A stretch of DNA of 64,000 nt from Rugalucina vietnamica (lineage: Eukaryota > Mollusca > Bivalvia > Lucinida > Lucinidae), in contig OZ024871.1 in assembly GCA_964017185.1 (NCBI GenBank), positions 8,982,214 through 9,046,213 on the forward strand. The letters run 5' to 3'. Below the pieces are notes generated by a model. It searched no databases, was not told the DNA's origin, and was given only the letters and a program-made list of their open reading frames with translations. Made by a program: the position numbers and the translations under genes. Shown one piece after another: positions 21,652-33,670 of this stretch (positions are counted from its first letter, which is position 1; each line of letters opens with the position of its first letter).

Positions 21652-21702
21652 GAGCCCCATCATGAGAAATCCTGTCTCCGGAGTTTAGCAAGGTCTGATG
21701 TT
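21652..21702 (-). mobile_element. Truncated GAGCCGC-family MITE
   Basis: Only one terminal ~50 bp is present (GAGCCCCATCATGAGAAATC and CTGTCTCCGGAG). The hairpin half is missing. The following 21703-22371 holds nothing I recognise. Confidence 0.6.
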
Positions 21703-22371
21703 AAAGGGGCTGTCCAGCCGCATACGTTTAATATGATTTTATGAATTAAGAAGTGGGATTTTTTTTCTCTGAAATTACAATTCAATTTTTTTGTGGGATC
21801 AAGAACACAACCAATATGTTTTATATTCAAAAAATAGATATTTTTCTAATACAAAGTTATCTACATAGTATGGGTCAGATCAAAACACATTCATGCAAAA
21901 TACATAACAGTTTCCAAACATATTCAGTAGCTGTTCTTTTATACATCAAATTGTTCGAAACAGGCTAGCTCAATGAACACAAGTGGTAACATTTCATGGC
22001 TTTCTATCACCAAAATAATGGGCTCACTAGCTCAATGCCTGGAACAGGCACATTCAATTAATGGTGAAAGAATGAATACGAAGTACTGGTTAACTACTTA
22101 TAGCTGCTCAAGATATCTGTTTTTAGTAACATCTTGACCTCCCCATTTGCATTGAATTTCCAGACAGACATCAAAACATACTTTTGAACTTTATAAAAAT
22201 ACTATTATGCCATTGTTTGGATGCGTAAGTCTGCAAAAACATTTATGCAGTCATTTAAGTGTTGGATCTTCAATGATTGTTTCTTTCACTTACAACTTCA
22301 TATACAAGACTTGTTTCAATTCTAGTGTTTTCAGGAAAAAATGTGCCCTTTACACTATTGTCCTGCATTCA

Positions 22372-22590
22372 GGACCCAGTTGTTCAAAGTATCGTTAAGC
22401 ATAACGATATCGTTAAGACAAAAATTTGTTAAGCAAATATCAGCTAAAGTAACAAATACACTGTTATTTTTGTTGAAAAAATGTGAGAATCCTTTGCAGT
22501 AAATAACAGTGTATTTGTAATATTAATGTTTGAAATTTTAACGAAACGTTAACTAACGACGTCGTTAGTTTTGAACAACTGGGCCCAGGT
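22372..22590. mobile_element. MITE with CCCAGTTGTTCAAA ends
   Basis: Left ACCCAGTTGTTCAAA and right TTTGAACAACTGGGCCC are inverted copies. Internal arms ACAAATACACTGTTATT and AATAACAGTGTATTTGTA also pair. A related copy lies at about 49115-49350. It ends ~28 bp beyond the PIGX stop, so it probably lies in that gene's 3' UTR or just outside. Confidence 0.75.
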
Positions 22591-22617
22591 GTTCTTAGGT
22601 AGAAACTTTCTGGAATA

Positions 22618-25600
22618 TCACTGTACTTTTTGATGTGATTCAGTATGATCTTTGTTAATGACATACAGCCCTAGTAGTAAACACCCTGCAACAGTGAACA
22701 GCAGTGTTACTATGGTAACCAGGTGATAATCATTGGCTCTGCCGACTGGAACACTCACTGTTATACTGTCTTGCTGGAAACATATAGAGACACAAAATAA
22801 ATTAAAGCATTGTACTGGTTAAAGCTTTAAACAGTTTTAATAACTGCACAATGACGAATATTTAAACTTTGATACAAAGGACACATTTTACCAATTTCTA
22901 CAACAAGCTTCGGCATAAACTGAGATGAGGAAACCTGATCTATACAAAAACAACTAGAAAAAGTGCCTTGAGAGGCACGTATACCCCCGGCTGGTAGCTC
23001 CCCTACACCTCTAGGCCCACAGCCCCCAACCCATATATGCTCACTGACGCTAATACAATGAACCTGCATTCCCAAATAAAAGAGAGCAACCTCAACAAGT
23101 ACTACTTATAAATTTGTGTATGCAAAAGCACTGTCTAAAACCATGGGGAGGAAGAGTGAAGTAGAATGACAGATCTATTTCATAACAGTATACAGAGCTG
23201 ACTTGTATACTCAATCTAGGACTTGATCGCGGACATTGAGGGTCAGGTCCTCAGTCCTAGATGGAAAATAGAATGTCATTCTTCAATAATATTAATTAAA
23301 AAAAAAAGAAAAAAAAAAAAGATGTCCTAGATTTTGACCTCTTGCCCCACCCTGGGCATGGACCCTAAAGTCTAATGTCATTAGGCACAAGGCAAACCTT
23401 ATAGAGTACCTATGGTGCAAGTATTAATGATTTCTAAACATGGTGGTGAAGAAAAGTACAGAAAATAAAATATTTAAAGAAGTTCTAGATTTTGACCTCT
23501 AGCCCCACCCCCACACATGGACCCTAGAGTCTGAACCTTACATGGTACCTATGTTCTAAGTATGAATGCTTTCTGACAAGACTTTGTGATCCTAGATGTC
23601 AAGAAAATAGACTTACAGAAAATTTATCATGGTATCTATCATATTATAAATGTGTCCTAGATTTTGACCTCTAGCCCCACCCCTGGGGATGGTGACATGG
23701 AATATGAAAGCAAACCCTATCGGGTATCTATGAACTAAATAAGAGCACATCCCTATGATTGTGTGTTAAGATATGGACTAAAAGAAGAAACATTAACATA
23801 GTAAACAGCACATTTTAAAGGTGACCTAGATTTTGACCTCCAGCCCCACCCCTGGGCAAGGACCCTGGGGTCCGAACTCATGGAAACAAAGCAAACCCTA
23901 TAGGGTACCTATGGTCTAAATATGAATGGTTTCTGACCACTGGTTCATGAGATATACACCACTAGAGAAACTTTAACCAAAACTTTGACGTAAATTCTAC
24001 GAACGTTCCGGAATTACGAACGAACTAACTAACTAACGAACATACGAACGGAAAAGCAAAAGCTAATATACCCGTCGGCATAAATGCCGGGGGTATAATG
24101 ACACAGATTAGCTGTGCAGTCACTGCACAGTTAACAGTGCATTTTATCATTTCATTTCTTTAAAAGGCTGTGGAAACTAGGGCATTGCAATGAAACCAAT
24201 TTCTCATGAGATCTCTATTGTAAAACACAAAAGATTCAAAATCCAGTCTTCGGTTCTCATTGCATATCAACATTACAAGATATACCTGGCAATGTTGCTT
24301 CAAGTCATCATTCACGTCTGGAACAATCAGTTGATCATCACATACAGCTGTAGTCTCTATCACAGTCCAGTCACACAGCTGCTCACTCACACTGCTGCAG
24401 AGGCTGGATTTTACCCTTGTCACTGCACCAGTGTAGCCTATAAGAAAAATAACATTAAATTTTACTCTAGCATTTGTGCAGAGGTGTAAGATTTTTACAT
24501 CTGAGCCTGTGCGTGAGAAAACGAACAATTTGGGTTCCGACCAGGTCCGACACAAACCAGCCTGTACAGTCACAGAAGATAGCTAGAAGCTTGAAATTTC
24601 GGATGAAGGAAGAAGAGGGATTGTACAATCCATTAAGCGAAAACAAAGGCGGTAATGGCGAAGCTGATCTATGCCTTTGTTTTCGCCTATTCAGATGGTT
24701 GGTTTTCCCATGCGGCAGCTCATTTAATCTACAGCCAATGTCATAATGACAGCACTTTTGTATTTCATCTGAAATACTAAGAATGTGAAATAAGCCAATT
24801 CAGCAACCATTTACCCATCTCTAAAGAATGGTTGTTCTCATAATAATTATTATCATATAGGTGAGTTCACTTTCATTTTAGGGACAGAAGGAGAAATCTT
24901 TTTTTCTTTTTTCGATGAAATGATTTCAAGCATTCAGAATAGCTCCAGATGGGACACCGAGTTCTGCAGTGTCACATTCCAAGGTTATCATGTTTGTCTA
25001 TGTCCCATAAATAGAACTCCATGCTTATAATGAGCTTCACGACTTACTGTTTTGATGAAGTTCATTTGTAGTATTCCAGCATCTGACAGCCATCTCAGGT
25101 CTCGTAAATGACACGAAGGCAAAGTCTGCAGTCTCTGATATGGCATGGTATCTGAAAATATTAATATGGCTGCACTGAGAAAAAAAACAACCTTGATTAA
25201 AATTTCCAACAAGCTTTAAACTGAGATAAGAGATCATAAGAAAGCCTGATTTTGCAAAAACCAAGAAGATCAGCTGTGCACTAACTGCACAGTTGATCAG
25301 TGCCCTTCTTTTCACTATATACGAGTACATGTAGATAGTACAGTGATTCTTCTAATTTGAAATTTCAAGCCTCCAACCATCTACTGTGGCTGTACTGCTG
25401 TGCTTTGTCTGGCCTGGTTGGAAACCCCAAAGACAGGTTTTCTCATGACACAGCTCAGATGGCTGAAGGAATGGACTGATTTGAGCCGCCGCATGAGAAA
25501 ACCAACAATCTGCATATGTGAAAACAAAGACGCAGATCAGCTTCGCGGTAACCGCGAAGCTGATCGGCGTCTTTGTTTTCGCTACACGGGTACTACAATT

Positions 25601-27086
25601 CCTCTTCTACTTAAAAGTCGAAATTTCAAGCTTTTAGCTCTTTTCCGTGACTGTACAGGTCGGTTTGTGTCGGCCCTGGTCGGAAACCACATTGTTGGTT
25701 TTCCCACAAGGTGGCTCATTTATTGCTCTTTGATCATGGTCGAAAGAATTAACAGGTTTAGCATTCATGAAATGAGATGTGTTTTGACCTTCTTACCTGA
25801 GGTGTACAGGTAATGTATAGTTGCTGATCCAGACCTCCCCTGTCCTGTGCAGTCTGGTGAAGACCTCCACTGTGAGGGGCTCTGACAGGTACTCGGGCTT
25901 CTCAATGTCTACTCTATCCTGCACTACAGCCTGCAATAAATAAATACATTTGTAGCTTTTAAGTGTTCAGGATAACTTGCAAAAACTGTTAAAATGTGTT
26001 TTTGAAATAAGCCCTAGCAGTTTCTGACATACCAAACCAATACTGTACATGCCTAGTAACTTGAAATACAATTTAAGAAGCAGATGGGTTCAGCTTTCTT
26101 TATCTGAGGATCTATGGAATAAAAATAGAGATGGATCATTTATTAAATTTGATTATCTCAAAGCTGATCAACTTTCTTTTCGAATATGCATTAATATTCC
26201 GAAAGAAACTAAACAACTTCAATTATATTTATATGCCTGCCTCAGCTGATTCAGGAAAATTGGGAGAAAACTCCAATTAAAATCTGATACATTCATTGTA
26301 TTTTTCTTGCTGGTAAAAGAGTGAAATGTATGAGCCGCATCGTGAGAAAACCGGATTTTTGCCTAGGAGAAAACAAACGCGCAGATCAGCTTCGCGGTAA
26401 CCGCGAAGCTGATCAGCGCCTTTGTTTTCGCTACACGGATAGTATATTTCCTCTTCTTCTTAAATCCGAAATTTCAAGCTTCTAGCCTGCTTCTGAGCTT
26501 GTACAGCCCGGTTTGTGTCGGACTTGGTCAGAAATCCCGAAGACCGGTTTTCTCGCGTCGCGGCTCGTATGTTTTTAAGCATATACAGTCTAAAACAGAT
26601 TATAGGGCTTACATCAGGGCCTCCAAATGGTCTCAGTGAGGCTATCTGGTAGGGGTCAACATAGGCCCCAGATGGAATAGTCTCTGTAAACAGCAACAGG
26701 CAACTGGTCTCTGCAGAGTCCACATTCTTGGCTAGCAGTCCTACTGGTATTGATATACTTGTACTCAGTTCTCTGTGAAGCAAAAAAAGGCAAACAAAAA
26801 ATATCAAAATAAAGGAAAAACAATGAAATGTACATGCACAAATATTACACTGATAATTAGTTTGATGTCATTTGAAGAAAATTTTAAATGAAACTTTAAC
26901 AGAGGCTGTCAGATACAAAATTCTGTATTGTACGTTTCACAAATAGCAGTAAATTGAGAATCCCATAGTCTATAAGCAGGCTATTCTGTACCTGTGAAAC
27001 CCAGACTTGCCCACCCTTCTCAACAGTTCAGGTGTCTCTCCCAACACTGTGAGAATCAAACACAAGAAAACAACATGATGTCTCAT
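22618..27086 (-). CDS. PIGX: PIGX, stabilising subunit of GPI mannosyltransferase I
   Basis: Six exons on the minus strand, in transcript order: 27086-26992, 26772-26613, 25930-25797, 25151-25048, 24437-24286, 22773-22618. All splice borders are canonical and the sum is 801 nt, encoding 266 residues. The start MRHHVVFLCLILTVLG is a signal peptide. Family signatures: GFHRELSTSISIPVG, then LLFTETIPSGAYVDPYQIAS, DIEKPEYLSEP, LPVHLRYH, and a C-terminal VPVGRANDYHLVTIV running into a single membrane helix (TIVTLLFTVAGCLLLGLYVI) and a short polar tail. Known: PIG-X is a type I ER membrane protein that binds and stabilises PIG-M, which adds the first mannose to GPI precursors in the ER lumen. Length is close to the human protein. 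Introns hold several miniature elements and one Helitron-like element. Confidence 0.92.
22954..24098 (-). mobile_element. Helitron-like element, TATACCCCCGGC family (inverted copy)
   Basis: Minus-strand copy of the 10933-12117 family: 5' hairpin TATACCCCCGGC...GCCGACGGGTATA at 24095-24066, TTCGT/TTAGT microsatellite, ~180-bp monomers, then GGGGGTATAC, hairpin GTGCCTCTCAAGGCAC and TTTTTCTAG ending at 22954. It lies entirely within the last PIGX intron. Confidence 0.8.
24503..24721 (-). mobile_element. GAGCCGC-family MITE with deleted hairpin arm
   Basis: Both ends are present, but the hairpin is asymmetric: GCGAAAACAAAGGCGG runs straight into GGCGAAGCTGATC, losing ~20 nt of one arm. In a PIGX intron. 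Confidence 0.8.
24925..24990 (-). repeat. Fragment of the CCCCAGATG hairpin family
   Basis: CAGAATAGCTCCAGATGGGA followed by CACCGAGTTCTGCAGTGTCA matches the core of the 2290 element in reverse. Confidence 0.45.
25222..25456 (+). mobile_element. GAGCCGC-family MITE, degenerate left end, GTGCAG subtype
   Basis: Hairpin core CAGCTGTGCACTAACTGCAC, right end TTTTCTCATGACACAGCTC. The left TIR is worn. In a PIGX intron, 26 bp from the next copy. Confidence 0.75.
25483..25717 (+). mobile_element. GAGCCGC-family palindromic MITE
   Basis: TIRs GAGCCGCCGCATGAGAAAAC / GGTGGCTC, TTCGCGG hairpin, ATTT/ATTT duplication. Next to the older copy at 25222. Confidence 0.88.
26332..26566 (+). mobile_element. 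GAGCCGC-family palindromic MITE
   Basis: Ends GAGCCGCATCGTGAGAAAAC and TCGCGTCGCGGCTC with a GTAT/GTAT target duplication. Because GTAT is not palindromic, this is the clearest evidence for a 4-bp duplication. Confidence 0.9.
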
Positions 27087-27659
27087 CTCCTCATCTGGTC
27101 AGGACGTATACTGCGGCTTCTCATTCGTAATCTGTAATATTTGAAGCATATCATCAGACAAAAATAGGAACATGATTCTTCCCTTTCAAGCAAACTCAGT
27201 ATACACAAATCTATTACTTCAGTGCTCACATGTACAGTAATGGAGCGAAAAAACATAATTTAGACATCACAGTTCAACAGATTCCCCTCCCGGGTCAGAG
27301 GAAAATCGACATATTCAACCACCAAGGATGGTTTACTGTTCTTAGATATGCAACCTTAACTCATTTCACAAACTAACAAGTTTTCATTTTGCATATCAAT
27401 AGCACACTGTCCTATCACCCCCCACTCCATTGACCCCCAAAAAGTCTTGTCCCAAAAATTGATTGGACAACATAAACTGAGGCTCCAAGCTGCCACCTAC
27501 CACTCTCAAAGCAGATGCTCTACCATATGTGCCCCTGGGACCGGTCAGTTAGTGGTTACAAAAACTTGCTCCAAATATTGGCTGAAAAAAAAGATTGAAC
27601 AAGTATGTGAAATGAGTTTGTACAGTGAAAGAAGAGAGTTAGTACAGTTAAAGGCTAAA

Positions 27660-29250
27660 TAAAAGCGCTGCAGGCATGCATGATACCCCGCCACACAAAT
27701 TTAATTTAGCAAAAATGTTTGTCAATAAATTCTCAAGATAAAGAGCAGAACAAAATTTTGTCATAAATGAAGGACCATAACTCTGTATACTTTGATAAAA
27801 TTTACCCATCTTCAATCCCAAACCACTACTTCCTGATTTGAACTTTTATACAAAGTTTGAAGGAAATTGGTTGATAAATGCACAAAACAGAGGCAGAAAA
27901 TGAAATTTTAATGTAAATCATGGGCCAAAACTCTGTACTTATTTAACGTAATTTATTCATTTTCAATCCCAAACCACTCCTTCCTGATATGAACTCCTAT
28001 ACAAAGTTTGAAGAAAGTCGGTCAATAAATGCTCAAGACAGAGTCCGGAAACAAAATTTTAACGTAAATCAAGTGCCATAACTCTGTACTTATTTGACAA
28101 AATTTACCCATCTTCAATCCCAAATCATTCTTTCCTGGTATGAACTCCTATACAAAGTTTGAAGAAAATCGGTCAATAAATGCTCAAGATAGAGCCCAGA
28201 AACAGAATTTTAACGTAAATCAAGGGCCATAACTCTGTACTTGTTTGACGAAATTTACCCATCTTCAATCCCAGACCACTCCTTCTTAGTATGAACTTCT
28301 ATACAAAGTTTCAAGAAAATCGGTCGATAAATGCTCAAGATAGAGCCCGGAAACAAAATTTTAACATAAATCAAGAGCCATAACTCTGTATATATTTGAC
28401 GAAATTTACCCATCTTCAATCCCAGACCACTCCTTCCTGGTATGAACTCCTACACAAAGTTTGAAGAAAATCGGTCAATAAATGCTCAAGATAGAGCCCG
28501 GAAACAAAATTTTAACGTAAATCAAGGGCCATAACACTGTACTTATTTGACGAAATTTACCCATCTTCAATCCCAGACCACTCCTTCATGATATGAACTC
28601 CTATACATAGTTTGAAGAAAATCGGTCAATAAATACTCAAGATAAGAGCCCGGAAACGAAATTTTAATGTAAATCAAGGGCCATAACTCTGTACATATTT
28701 GACGAAATTTACCCATCTTCAATCCCAGACCACTCCTTCCTGGTATGAACTCCTACACAAAGTTTGAAGAAAATCGGTCAATAAATGCTCAAGATAGAGC
28801 CCGGAAACAAAATTTTAATGTAAATCAAGGGCCATAAATCTGTACTTATTTGACGAAGTTTACCCATCTTCAATCCCAGACCACTCCTTCATGGTATGAA
28901 CTCCTATACAAAGTTTGAAGAAAATCGGTCAATAAATACTCAAGATAGAGCCCGGAAACAAAATTTTAACATACATCAAGGGCCATAACTCTGTACTTAT
29001 TTGACGAAATTTACCCATCTTCAATCCCAAACCACTCCTTCCTGATATGAACTCCTATACAAAGTTTGAAGAAAATCGGTCAATAACTGCTCAAGATAGA
29101 GCCCGGAAACGAAACGCTGACGGACGGACAGACAGACGGACGGACGGACGGACGGACGGACGGACAGACGGACGGACGGACACTCGAACGCAATTTTTTT
29201 TTTTGAGGGTATAACATAATACCCCGCACTTTTTTAAGTGGCGGGGTATA
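27660..29250 (-). mobile_element. Third Helitron/Helentron-like family (TATACCCCGCCAC hairpin, ~151-bp tandem core)
   Basis: On the minus strand: 5' hairpin TATACCCCGCCACTT...AAGTGCGGGGTATT, a TCCG/TCTG microsatellite (29120-29185), about nine ~151-bp monomers (period points near 28070, 28221, 28371, 28523, 28675, 28825, 28976), then GGCGGGGTATC (inverted 5' arm) and a GC-rich tail ending TTTTAT. Borders are fixed by the empty site at 29706. The target is a run of six A/T pairs with at most a 2-bp duplication. No coding capacity. Confidence 0.82.
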
Positions 29251-29269
29251 AAAACCTCTACCTCTACCC

Positions 29270-29369
29270 AAAACTTTCAAGATTCTAACTTTCCTCTGAG
29301 ACTGTACAGGCCAGTTTGTGTCAGACCTGGTCGGATACCCAGAAGACCAGTTTTCTCACGTCGCGGCTC
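29270..29369 (+). mobile_element. Half of a GAGCCGC-family MITE (hairpin missing)
   Basis: Only the right ~100 bp is present (GACTGTACAGGCCAGTTTGT to TCGCGGCTC). The same truncated copy is repeated at about 29730-29829 as part of the duplication. Confidence 0.7.
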
Positions 29370-29427
29370 ATTTGATTCTGAACCCATTAGAATGGCTCGC
29401 GGCTCATTTGATTCTGAACCCATTAGA

Positions 29428-29853
29428 ATGTTTTCATTTTGCATATCAATAGCACACTGTCCTATTACTCCCCACTCCATTGACCCCCAAAAAGTCTTGT
29501 CCCAAAAATTGATTGGACAACATAAACTGAGGCTCCAACCTGCCACCTACCACTCTCAAAGCAGATGCTCTACCATTTGTGCCCCTGGGACCGGTCAGTT
29601 AGTGGTTACAAAAACTTGCTCCAAATATTGGCTAAAAAAAAAAAGATTGAACAAGTATGTGAAATGAGATTGTACAGTGAAAGAAGAGAGTCAGTATAGT
29701 TAAAGGCTAAAAAACCTCTACCTCTACCCAAAAGTTTCAAGATTCTAACTTTCCTCTGAGACTGTACAGGCCAGTTTGTGTCAGACCTGGTCGGATACCC
29801 AGAAGACCAGTTTTCTCACATCGCGGCTCATTTGATTCTGAACCCATTAGAAT
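29428..29853. repeat. Second copy of the local duplication with intact (empty) insertion site
   Basis: Reads ...AAAGGCTAAAAAACCTCTAC... where the first copy is interrupted. A short 33-bp repeat (GCGGCTCATTTGATTCTGAA and following) links the two copies at 29363-29428. Confidence 0.85.
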
Positions 29854-29924
29854 GTTTTGCTTGTGCGCATGGTGTGTTAGTACTTAAGAAAGATAAGAGG
29901 TGAAGAAGTCCAGAGATAAAAAGG

Positions 29925-30125
29925 AATGGCGCTAACTTGTGGAGCTGACTAGTACAGTGAAAGTGTAGAGGTCCTAGGTTTGATCCTCATGCAGGGTGCC
30001 GTTTGTTGTGGCCTTGAGCAAGTCACAATTCCACAGCTCCTGAAGTAATGGTCAGAAATAATTGATCTACTCAGTATATACAGTAAAAGAAAAAGAAAAA
30101 AAAAACAAAAAAACTTGTAGTCTGG
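29925..30125 (+). repeat. SINE-like sequence
   Basis: Has CCTAGGTTTGATCCTCATGC (B-box like), GCCTTGAGCAAGTCACAATT, TTCCACAGCTCCTG and an A-rich tail. Same family as 785-912. Confidence 0.5.
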
Positions 30126-30357
30126 CTTCAACGCGTGTATGCCAGCTAATCTAAACTTTTTCTTTCTCTATATAGATACATACTGCAACACCCTCTTGAT
30201 CGCGAGGATAAAAACATAACTCATGGTAACATGCACGCCAAGAGGCAACTTATAACTGGCACCAAATAATAGCATGTCCTGGCTTCAACTCGTGTGTGTC
30301 AGGCCCCTTACTAGTAAAGTGCTAAATAAATCCAGTGACCACATGCAATGCTGAAAA

Positions 30358-33310
30358 TTACCTTGACGATACCTTGACGATCGTTTCTGGGCTATGAGGG
30401 AAGGAGATACCTCCTTTTTAAGCCCACTTCTTGTAGAAATCATTCTGTCACTGTGTCTTGGTATTTTCTTAACTACTTTGATTCACATCTTACATGTACA
30501 GGTTTTCGTTTTGCAGATTTTTTTTCACTGGTAGGAATATGTCATATGGTAGACATATTACTGATCAATATTCGTACACAACTTCATGGTTCCAATGTTG
30601 GTCAATTCTTGTTTTGAAGGCATTCACGTCTTTCGCTGCTACAACTCGTTCAGGCAATGAATTCCAATCATTTATAACTCTTTGTGAAAAGTGTTGTTGT
30701 CTAGTTGTTGTTCTACAGCGCGGTTTTTCTAATTTGAGACTATGACCACGGGTTGATGATTGTTTACAGAATTTGAAAAATCTTTCCGTTGGTATATCTT
30801 CTAGACCTTTCACTATTTTAAATGTCTGAATCATGTCACCCCTTCTTCTCCTATGAGCTAGACTAGGCAATTTCAACCTTTTCAATCTTTCTATATAAGT
30901 CAAATCTTTCAATTCAGGTACTAGTTTTGTGACACGTTTCTGTACTTTCTCAACACTTTCAATGTCTTTTCTTAGAAATGGATGCCAGATTGCATTACCG
31001 TATTCAACAACAGGCCTGATAAGGGCCTTGTAGAGAAGAATAAATGATTCCTTTTCAATATAATCAAAAGTTCTAACTATGAGAGATAAAACACTGTTGG
31101 CTTTATTGACTTTTTCAGCTATATGGCCACTAAACTTCAAATCTTGTTGAAAAGTCACACCTAAATCTTTCTCCTCACTAGCTGTTTCTATATCCTCAAA
31201 GTTCAAAGTATACTGGTAACCTTCATTGTTTCTACCATAATGAATAGTCTTGCATTTTTTCACATTGAATCTCAATTGCCATATTTCGGCCCAAGTGAAT
31301 AAGGCATCTAAATCTTGTTGTATAATATCACAGTTACTGTCTTTGTTGTAGAGTTTCGTATCGTCAGCAAATATTTTGACGATGCTGCTGACGATCTCTG
31401 GAAGGTCGTTGATATACAGAATAAACAAGATTGGCCCCAGGACGCTGCCCTGGGGAACTCCGCTCAGAACATCCTTCCATGAAGACGACTCACCGTTTAT
31501 TGATACATACTGTCTACGGCCGGTTAAAAAGTTTCTTATCCACGATAAAACTGATCCTCTAATGCCGAAGGCTGAAACTTTCTGTAGCAAACGTTCATGA
31601 GCTACAGAATCAAAAGCCTTGGCAAAGTCCAAGTATATAGTGTCCCAACTTTCATCATCCTCAATGTACTGTGACCAATCTTCCATTACATCAATCAACT
31701 GTAGTATACACGAACGCCCCGAACGAAAACCAAATTGAGCTTCAGAGATATGCTTGTTTCTGACTAAGTGTTCAAGTATTTGAGCCCTAATAATTGTTTC
31801 TAAACACTTACAAACAATGGAGGTCAGGCTTACAGGCCTGTAATTCCCTGGATCACACTTCTGTCCTTTCTTAAACAAAGGCGTTACACGTGCGTCTTTC
31901 CAAACTTTAGGTAATGTTCCTGATGTAAGAGATTCTTGGAAAATGCGAGCCAGAGGCACAGAGAACACTCTTGACATTGTTTTTAACAATAATGGGTTAA
32001 TTTCATCTGGCCCCATGGATTTTCCCGGGTTTAAACCTTTTAAGACCTTCTCTACTAGTTCAGCACTGATAGTTATATTGTCCAAAGGCTTATCAAACTG
32101 TTTATCGTCAATAGTTGGTATTTCATCCTGATTTTCCCGGGTAAATACACTCGCAAAAAAGTCATTCAACACTTCTGCTTTATCTTGATCTGTATTTGTC
32201 ATTGAATAGTCATCTTTCTTAAGATTAGTCACTGAACTATGGGATTTCACTTTACTTCTCACATATTTCCAGAACTTTTTACTCTCTGTTTTAGCTTTTC
32301 CAGCAATTTTTCTTTCAAAGTTCCTCTTTGCTGTGCGTACAACTTCATTTGACTGATTTCTTATTCTCTTATACCTTTCAAAGTCACATCGCCGTTTTGT
32401 TGCAACATACTGAGACCAAGCATGTCGTTTTTGTTTGATACTATTCAGAGAGTCAGCTGTCATCCACTGAGGTTTGGGTTTACATCCCTTCTTTGGAGTA
32501 TATTTTGGTACATATTTTTCAACACTTTCATGGTATTTCTGCGCAAAACAGTTCCACATATTGTCAATGTTCAGTCCTTCAAATCTCTCTTCCCAATTTT
32601 CACTTTCCCAATCTGCAGTAAATGCTGCAAAGTCACAGTTACTATATTTTACTCTTGGTTTCCCTGTATAATGCTCACTGAAAGAGCATAAATAGTCAAA
32701 TTTAATGAGAACATGATCACTTACTCCTAATGATGGTAAGATAGTAATATTTTCAATGTCATTTTCATCCTTTGTAAATACCAAGTCTAATATATGTGGA
32801 TTTTGATTTTCTCTGATTCTTGTGAAGTCACTTATATGTTGAAACAAGAAATTATCTCTTATACATTCTATAAAGTTATATTCATAATGAGTCTCACTGT
32901 GGATTGTAGTATAATTTCCCCAATTTATGTCCTTCATATTGAAATCTCCAGTTATCAACAAGTTTTGACTTAAATTAGCTGCTTCACTCAGAAGTCTATT
33001 TATAGTAACACATGAATCATTTGAGGATGGACTCCTATAAATGGCCCCCAGAAGTACTTTTTTATTGTCCACTATCCAATCACACCATGACACATCACTA
33101 TAAATGTCATTTAAGTATACATTTGGCGAAACATTAAAGTCTGACCTGGCATAAATTATAACACCTCTATTTCCATCTTGACTTAGGAATGTGTTGTAGC
33201 CATCTATTTGATACAGAACTGATGAACAATTTACATCAGAATTAACTTTTGGTAAAAACTTCCGTAACAAAAATAAAGTCAATTTGATCCTGTCCTAAAT
33301 TAAAATTTAT
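30358..33310 (-). mobile_element. Non-LTR retrotransposon (CR1/jockey-like LINE), 5'-truncated
   Basis: An open frame 33282-30565 of 905 codons on the minus strand encodes most of an apurinic-type endonuclease (LGAIYRSPSS, LLITGDFN, VSDHVLIKF) and a complete reverse transcriptase (VTPLFKKGQKCDPGNYRPVS, YLDFAKAFDSVAH, SGVPQGSVLGP, IFADDTKLY), then a C-terminal region ending near EVVYEY. The endonuclease N-terminus is missing. A fragment DFIFVTEV is readable in another frame just upstream (about 33285), indicating a 1-nt frameshift and truncation. The 3' end (~30358-30385) has a short tandem repeat of the CCTTGACGAT type. The copy lies between PIGX and CHMP6. It is probably a dead but young copy. 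Clade is by resemblance only. Confidence 0.9.
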
Positions 33311-33670
33311 TTTAGAACATTAGAAGTTTTTCAATATATTAAATTTTCAATCATTGCATGATCTTACCATGCTTAACAGCTAAATGAGAACAATTTTCTT
33401 ATCTCTTTCATCAAATAACCTCCTGTCAAAACGACTCAGCTCAACTCAACTCAAAACGAAAGTAGAAAAAGACACGATGGTTGAACCAATAGCAACCGGT
33501 GTCGCCATACATTTTAACCCAGCATCTGTCAAAACAGAAAGCATTTCAAAAAAATTTAATCGAACATGATGGTGACATTCTAGATTTTAATCATTATTTC
33601 TTTTGTATTTGTACACAATCCTGTGTATATTTTCATTAGTTTCTGGTGGTGTTAATGCCCATAAGTGATA

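Larger units (their letters stand above)
27381..29391. repeat. First copy of a local tandem duplication (carries the 1.6 kb insertion)
   Basis: 27383-27658 and 29250-29391 match 29430-29706 and 29707-29853 at roughly 97% by eye. The two parts are separated here by an inserted element and are contiguous in the second copy. The minus strand near 27480-27540 has an A-box-like ATGGTAGAGCATCTGC, hinting that the duplicated unit includes a tRNA-derived SINE. Confidence 0.8.

Noticed and set aside
27770-29100. CRISPR-like regular spacing
   Set aside because: The ~151-bp units are whole tandem monomers without distinct spacers, in an animal genome.
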